Positions 58,407 through 64,000 of a stretch of DNA of 64,000 nucleotides are shown piece after piece (position 1 is the first letter of the stretch; every line of letters begins with the position of its first letter). Where the stretch lies: positions 1 to 64,000 of the forward strand of contig NXFV01001251.1 of NCBI GenBank assembly GCA_002803225.1, written 5' to 3'. Source of the DNA: Gamarada debralockiae. Taxonomy: Eukaryota; Ascomycota; Leotiomycetes; Helotiales; Hyphodiscaceae. The position numbers and the translations under genes were made by a program. The notes under the pieces are model-generated. The model made no database searches. It saw only the letters and a program-made list of their open reading frames with translations, and was not told the DNA's origin.

Positions 58407-59178
58407 TTACTTGAGAGCAGCTTGCAAGCTCTCCAAAACCTGCACCTTCTTAGTTCATAGCTTCGATTATACGCCCGGCACAACTCACCTCAAGTTCAAT
58501 CTTCGCCTCAGCGATATCTTGTTCGCTTCCACTTCCACCAGCAATCTTCTGCGCCTCCGCAATTTGTGATCGAACCGCCTCTGCGCTGAAGTCCTCCAAT
58601 GGGTATCCCTCGACGGCGTTGATGCTCAAGGACGAGTTTGGCTGCACAATAGCAAATCCTCCAGAAACTGCATACTGATTAGCCAGGTGTTCGTGCTGGC
58701 AGATCCGGGGAACATACGGAAAAATTGCTTGCTTCCACCACTCTCCTCAATGACCTCAATGAGACCGGGCTTCAGTTGCTCAATGGATGGAACGTGATTT
58801 GCAAGAATACCCATCTCTCCAGATTCGGCGGGAATGTTGACTTGGACGACATCGGCGGACTTGTACATCGACTGGTGATGGCTGGTTAGTTTGATGGTCC
58901 ATCAGATTTCTCAACCTCCCATTCGCGCCCGCCTTCCATTGTAACCTCTCATCCCCACCACCTCATATCTGTATGTTGTATATCGAGCTTCGAACGTACC
59001 TGATGAGGAAGAGCCAAGCTCAACTTGATCTGCGGAAAGTTAGCAATGGCCGTAAAATCTGCTCATAGTTACCGACCTTATCCGACACAGCTTCAGCATA
59101 CCCTCTACGCTGGAGAGGGGCCTTGATAGCTGCAGGACGCGCTCGCAGAGCCGTGCGAGCGATTCGGAGGGAGTTCAT
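58407..59178 (-). CDS. ATP16: ATP synthase F1 subunit delta, mitochondrial
   Basis: Five exons, complement(join(58407..58439,58489..58667,58718..58871,59000..59029,59077..59178)), 165 residues. The presequence MNSLRIARTALRARPAAIKA is followed by QRRGYAEAVSDK. Mature motifs: KIKLSLALPHQSMYKSADVV, then VNIPAESGEMGILANHVPSI, then EQLKPGLIEVIEESGGSKQF. The C-terminal helices run ...FSAEAVRSQIAEAQKIAGGS... to LESLQAALK. The delta subunit (epsilon in bacteria) is part of the F1 central stalk. Exons of 30 and 33 nt are small but all phases agree. The length matches fungal Atp16. Nothing is unusual apart from the many introns. Confidence 0.96.
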
Positions 59179-59956
59179 AATGTGTTGAGATGTCAATTGG
59201 AATTGTTGACTTGTAGGGAGAGAGCTTTGCTTGCTGAAGTTCGATCATGCTCGGCTAATGGGCTGTCGATTTAGGCCCACTTTTAGCCTTGTAGCCTGAG
59301 GCCGCAATATAATTCCCAGTTCGAGCGACGACCCTCTCTCTGTTCTTCAAATTTCTGGGGGAAAAACCAAAAAAAATGAAATGACCAAGTTTCAGACCTT
59401 GAAATTGAAGACTGTCGATTCGTCTTTGTATCGGGCCTCTTTGTCCAATTTGTTATTTAAGGCTGATTCGGAAGTTTAAAAACATTCAACCAACTTTTAC
59501 GCCCGTTCCATTTGGCGTTGCAAGTGCAAATCTACCTCACGAGGTTGAAGATGAAGTCTAATCAAGGCCGAAAGAAGTCGTGGATGGCAATCTGATGATT
59601 CATATTAGTCAATTTCATTTACGCAACCCATACTGTGACTTTCAATTTTCATATTTACCCCTATCTTCTTGGACACTCCCGTTTCTTGTGATTAGTGACT
59701 CGTCAACTCAGATTGCAATGCGAACTGGACTGGGGAATATTTATGCTACATGAAAATATGCGCCCGCCTTTTCCCATCAGCATTACGCATACATTTGATC
59801 GATACTATTAATTTTTGCGATCAAAGAATGCTATCGATCACATCGAGTTGAGAATAATTCGAGCGAATATCCACTCGGCAATATCAAACTTCGACCTGGT
59901 AGCCCCATCCGTCGTTCGATTTTCCTCGAGAACGCAGCTACGCAAAAATAGAAACC
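59179..59956. other. Divergent region between ATP16 and the 2EXR relic
   Basis: ATP16 promoter on the minus strand. Nothing else seen. A poly-A run with GGGGGAAAAACC lies near 59359. Confidence 0.45.
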
Positions 59957-60976
59957 ATGGTTCAAAGTTCATCGCACCTAGAGGCTTCGGAGGAGCCGTG
60001 GATCCATTCCGCAGCAACCTCTAATGCCGTGGGAGAGTCCTCGATGCTATCCACCACCGTCGACGTTCAACAAAAACAATGCTCCGAGCAACAATTCCCA
60101 AAAGAGCTCACATACTTCCCTGACCTCCCCGCCGAGGTTCGACTATTGATTTGGAATGCAGCTATGCCCACGGAGCCATGCCTACGGAGCCATGCCTTAT
60201 CAGTCTCGGTGTAAAAGTTAGCAATTCAAGTGAAGGGCTGGTGCAAACCCATTTCGACTTTATCGTCAGACGTCCCTAATTGGAAGTGCTACACGCTAGC
60301 TGCGACTCTAGAGCGATGCTTCTGGAGCAGAACCCCCCGCTCTTCCCGCAAGAATCCAACTACCACTTGTAAGTGCAAACTTGAGTGTCGATACCATTCA
60401 CTTCGGCCCTCACTTTGAAATATGGCAACTTCGACCTTTTGCATCAGCTATCGGCTCAGGAAAGCTAAGGAGATTCGTTTCCTTGCTCTCGAATATCAAG
60501 TGAAGCTCTCAAATTTTACTGCAAATGCGCGCAGTATCGCGACACGCGACGGGTGGGCAATCTTTGAGCTCTTCGAGAATTTAGAAAAGTTGATCTTTAT
60601 TCCTCACGGTGCGGACAGCGGCTCAAATAACATCAAGAGCCAGAAGTTGCAAATTGTGCCGTGGAGACCGAGACCTCGACCCGTCAGTCTAACCGACTAT
60701 TGGGCGTGGGACACATACACGGCTCACACGGAAATTGAGACTTTGGAAACATTTCCGCGGTGGACTGAAAGATGGGTTAAGTCTTCATTGAATTGGCAAG
60801 CTTTTTTTGGGAGTAACGGAGGGCGTATGTGGAAACCGCACGATTGGAAGCCCCCAATCGAGTTCATGGAACTGGTTGGCGCCGACGGAGAGGGATTCAG
60901 GCAAGGAGGGATACTCGAAGGTCTGGCGATAAACAGAGACATGAGAGGAATGAACAGAGGGACTTATGAATATTGA
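59957..60976 (+). pseudogene. Decayed 2EXR-domain gene
   Basis: Start ATG 59957 (MVQSSSHLEASEEPWIHSAA). The 2EXR signature follows: FPKELTYFPDLPAEVRLLIW, then NAAMP. A perfect 14-bp tandem duplication (ACGGAGCCATGCCT at 60170-60183 and 60184-60197) shifts the frame. Downstream the protein continues in another frame (LISLGVKVSN, THFDFIVRRP), meets TAA at 60277-60279, then continues LEVLHASCDSRAMLLEQNPP and, after another shift, VDTIHFGPHFEIWQLRPFAS. A third switch leads to KEIRFLALEYQVKLSN and an open block to 60976. The 2EXR family is large, lineage-specific and of unknown biochemical role in filamentous fungi. Confidence 0.8.
60170..60197. repeat. 14-bp perfect tandem duplication
   Basis: ACGGAGCCATGCCT occurs twice with no spacer. 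14 is not a multiple of 3, so it breaks the 2EXR reading frame. Confidence 0.9.
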
Positions 60977-61875
60977 TTTCTTTTGTCAATTTGATTTCTG
61001 CGCACAAACTACTACATCGTTCCAACTATGATCTCTGCGACTTCTCGTGGATAAAGACAATGAGATATGCCTGAGGACTGAGGATTCAAAAGTCACCTGT
61101 AATACATCCTAAACTAACACACTAGAGTGGCACTTGTTACTCTCAGAAACTCTCAACCGTATTCAGAAAGGAGGCCGACAAGTGAGTGGGCTTGAAGTTT
61201 ATGGCTCCGAACTCCAAAGAACTTCCCCAAAGAGGTACATGGATAGGGATGATCCCCGGGCAGCAGAAATGAGATTGATTGGCTCACCTAGAAATTTAGC
61301 TCTGCTCTTCATTAAGGCTCCTCCCAGATCGAAAAACAATGTTCCACGAAATCGAGAAATGTTAGAATGAAAACTTCAAGACCATCACCTCGATTGCCTC
61401 TTGTGTGAAGGGTTCCCAAGTATTCAGTCAGATCGGGTTCCCAAGACAGCTGATCAGACAGTCAGACCTTGAATGTAGCAGATCATCGCAAGCGCTGGTC
61501 ATCCGTACCGCCGACGCGTACCTCGATTGTCCCTACTCCTTTTTCGTCCTCTTGGCAAACACACGAAGATCAATTCGGCCCAAGGCGAGGAGTTATTACG
61601 AAAGAAAACGTACTGATGATCTGCGGCGGAGTGTGGAGGCAATGGAGATCTGAGGAGGTTGACCGTAGTATTGCTGCACTGCTGCTCAATGTGTTGCGAA
61701 GGCGTTGAGGACATGAAGCTATCATGACTTTTACTTGGACTTTAGAAAGTCAACGTCATTGTACATTCTTGGCCTTCTTACTCTCAATTGTTCAACGGCT
61801 GTGAATACCGTTTTGGCTGACGAAAGTCACGAGATAATTCGAGTTCGAGATCATGACCGTATTCTGACAGAAGTA
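60977..61875. other. Intergenic
   Basis: No supported gene; small frames only. Confidence 0.45.
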
Positions 61876-62115
61876 AGGGTATGAGAGTTACGTTAGGAAT
61901 TTAGGAATTAGATCCAATTACTAAAATAGGCACTTTAAGGGCCAGGAATAAGATTAGATTTATCTAACGCACGTGACTTAGTACTTGTAACTAGTCTTTC
62001 TATTGGTCAGATTGACTAAAATTCTATTCAATTTTATGAATTTTTATACAGAATTTTATGATATTTATAGTAATATTACTACTTTCATAATCCTAACGTT
62101 AGAAACTCATACCCT
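61876..62115. mobile_element. MITE-like element with terminal inverted repeats, 240 bp
   Basis: The left end AGGGTATGAG-AGTT-ACGTTAGGA and the right end (reverse complement) AGGGTATGAG-TTTCTA-ACGTTAGGA form an imperfect inverted repeat: ten plus nine matching bases separated by a short variable part. The interior is AT-rich and has no coding frame. TA lies directly left of the element; at the right the sequence is CCCTA, so a TA duplication with loss of one T is possible but not proven. Size and structure fit a non-autonomous DNA transposon. Confidence 0.6.
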
Positions 62116-64000
62116 AGACGGAAGGATGAAAGGTTCTCTCAGTAAGCTGTGATTTGACGCACATTAGCTGTTACTCAAAATATGCACAGAAGGGTTTTCC
62201 ATGCCACTTTGAATCAAGAAACTGGTCTCAGGACCCAATTCAATAATTGTCAGATGCCAAGAAATTGATCGGCAAATAGAGAATACGACGTATTGGCTGT
62301 TTTATAATTGTGTCTCACTGGCTTTAGCACTGGTGCCAGAACGGGAATGGTGACAGATTACAGAGAAATTTCATGAGTCAAGTCAGGATGAGGAGTAGCA
62401 GTCAGAGGACTTCCCGGAACGTTCGAGTATATTTCAATATCACGTGACTCTATCGAAGTCATGCACAGCATGTGAATTAAGATGGAATGGACCAACGAAG
62501 ATTTGCATCTGGTGCTACCTCAATTTAGAAGCGAGATTTCAAAGACATCCTAGAAACTTTACTTTCCGATGTTCAACTACAGTATATGTTGAGAGCACGT
62601 GATGAGAAAAAAAAAGCATCTTCGGACGATATCGGCTGCAAGAGGCTTCCAAATCCACTGGCTAAAAGCCACAACCGCACCAAATATTCCGAAGAATCGC
62701 CATCCTGCGCCTATGAAAAATCGACTGGAGGACAGAAATCCCTCATCCGTGCAGATCAACCGATGATGCAGAAATACTTTCTGCTATGCAGATCGAATGT
62801 ACTTTTACATGTATCAGAACCGTTTTGGCAGGTCGTGCCGTCGAGTAGCTAGCTAACCACGCGAAAAGATATTCACGATCTTCAGTTCGGGCGTCGTAAA
62901 ACCTATACATCTATGCACTTGATTCAATTGCGAAGGCTTGTCTCTCTGCAAAGAGTCAGCAGGCAAGCAATCTCAATCAGCTCTTTCGTGTATAAGTGTC
63001 AGCCTCCGGCATGACCGTTGCCTGAGTCTCACTCAGCTCTCCTTACACCTTACACCGCTCGTTTTTGACCCGTATGGGGTGTTGTTATTCAGCGTCACGA
63101 GCAGGTAGGAAAACACCATCTTCGGACATACTCCAGGGGCACTACCAGCACCGATTCGACGCATCCAAAACAATGAATCGAAACGTTGCTTTCTAGCTCT
63201 TCCATGGCTGCCAGCTACTGCAATGCAAAACAAGCACTCGCATCGAAATTCGACACGTCGAGTTGGGAAGAGGGGTCATCCAGCTGAGAATGTGGGGTAG
63301 ATTTAGCGGTCAGGATGAAAGTAATCAGAGCACGTCGAAAAGTTGCCAAAGGGCTTTGACCACCCTGCTATTGGACGATATCGCTATCGGGCAAAAGATC
63401 GTAAATTTTTCATGTACTTCTCATGCACGATAAGGGGGAGGGCACGGACCGTTAGAGAGCAAGCTGACTAGTGCGACGATACCAAGGAAGTCTTTCTGAG
63501 CATCACGGGCAAGATGGGTGTGCGTGTTGCATGTGTCAAATAATAATAGATATCCATATGGTTACCAGCGGCCCAGGAACTTGGAAAAATGACGACGACG
63601 GTGAGATGTCAGCTCAGATATTGGATGTCGGGCGATTTTCGAGGTGGCCCCCACGCTGGCAGGTGCAGAAATATGTTTTCAAGAGCTCAGAGGAAAGACC
63701 CCGCCCGCATCTGCTTCGGTTCGGGCGAATATTGTAGTTTCGCCTGGGTATGAAATTGATTTTTGGCGAAAATGGGGAGGCAACCCGGGAAAGTGTTGAT
63801 TTCTCCATTGCCGCGTCTGGCACATGGTATTCATCCCATCTTTCCGCAGTTCGGTCGTACACAGCGAAAATTCCTTGGTTTAGTTTAATATTCGCTGTGC
63901 GAAAATCTCCGAGGTAGGAGAGGAAAGAGAAGCGGCCACGGAGGAACAAAAGAGAGAGGACTGCTTCCGACTACGAAATTAAAACACCAGAATTCCTACC
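62116..64000. other. Intergenic to window end
   Basis: No supported gene. A minus frame at 63614-63949 (111 codons) could be an exon of a gene continuing beyond the window, but no domain is seen. Confidence 0.35.

Overview
This window is nuclear DNA from a filamentous ascomycete (Pezizomycotina). I infer Leotiomycetes/Helotiales from the overall feel of the proteins, but nothing in the sequence proves the class. The evidence for a filamentous fungus is: many short GT-AG introns (about 40-90 bp) with CTAAC or CTGAC branch sites; a Zn2Cys6 regulator; a 2EXR gene; an OTT_1508-like deaminase; and strongly Pezizomycotina-type versions of PP1, Sar1, G-gamma and eIF3a. There is no sign of operons, CRISPR arrays, rRNA or clear tRNA genes.

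Layout from left to right: eIF3a (minus, 1004-4221); a frame-broken unknown gene (minus, 5040-7200); a decayed zinc-finger gene with a tandem finger array (plus, 8211-10262); heterotrimeric G-protein gamma (plus, 10771-11110); a SelW/Rdx-like CxxC protein with two micro-exons (plus, 11640-13052); PP1 catalytic subunit (minus, 14157-15343); a large leucine-rich-repeat protein (minus, 17644-20544). Then comes a gene-poor stretch (20.5-25.1 kb), an OTT_1508-like deaminase (plus, 25130-26473) and a decayed alpha-SNAP/Sec17 copy (plus, 26901-28054). PDX1, the E3-binding protein of pyruvate dehydrogenase (minus, 29571-30916), is divergent from a two-TM mitochondrial-type protein (plus, 31179-32150). 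After a second gene-poor stretch come a class III CoA-transferase (minus, 36734-38552), a Zn2Cys6 regulator (plus, 39959-43599), a secreted SGNH/rhamnogalacturonan-acetylesterase-like enzyme (minus, 44037-45314), a membrane-anchored patatin lipase (minus, 46027-48393) and Sar1 (minus, 49008-49939). Next are a decayed kinase/vWA-like gene (plus, 50338-53436), an acidic Ser/Pro-rich unknown (minus, 53840-55039), the NatB catalytic subunit (plus, 55688-56313), a frame-broken hypothetical (minus), ATP synthase delta (minus, 58407-59178), a 2EXR relic (plus, 59957-60976) and a small TIR element (61876-62115).

The striking pattern is alternation. Single-copy housekeeping genes with clean splice structures are separated by islands holding relics of lineage-specific families (zinc finger, alpha-SNAP copy, kinase-vWA, 2EXR) that carry several independent frame breaks. 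I found no pathway-like cluster. Several genes touch common themes: the early secretory pathway (Sar1, alpha-SNAP relic), mitochondrial energy metabolism (PDX1, ATP synthase delta) and signalling (G-gamma, PP1). Exon boundaries were worked out by hand from splice signals, reading frame and family knowledge. They are internally frame-consistent but have not been checked against transcripts.
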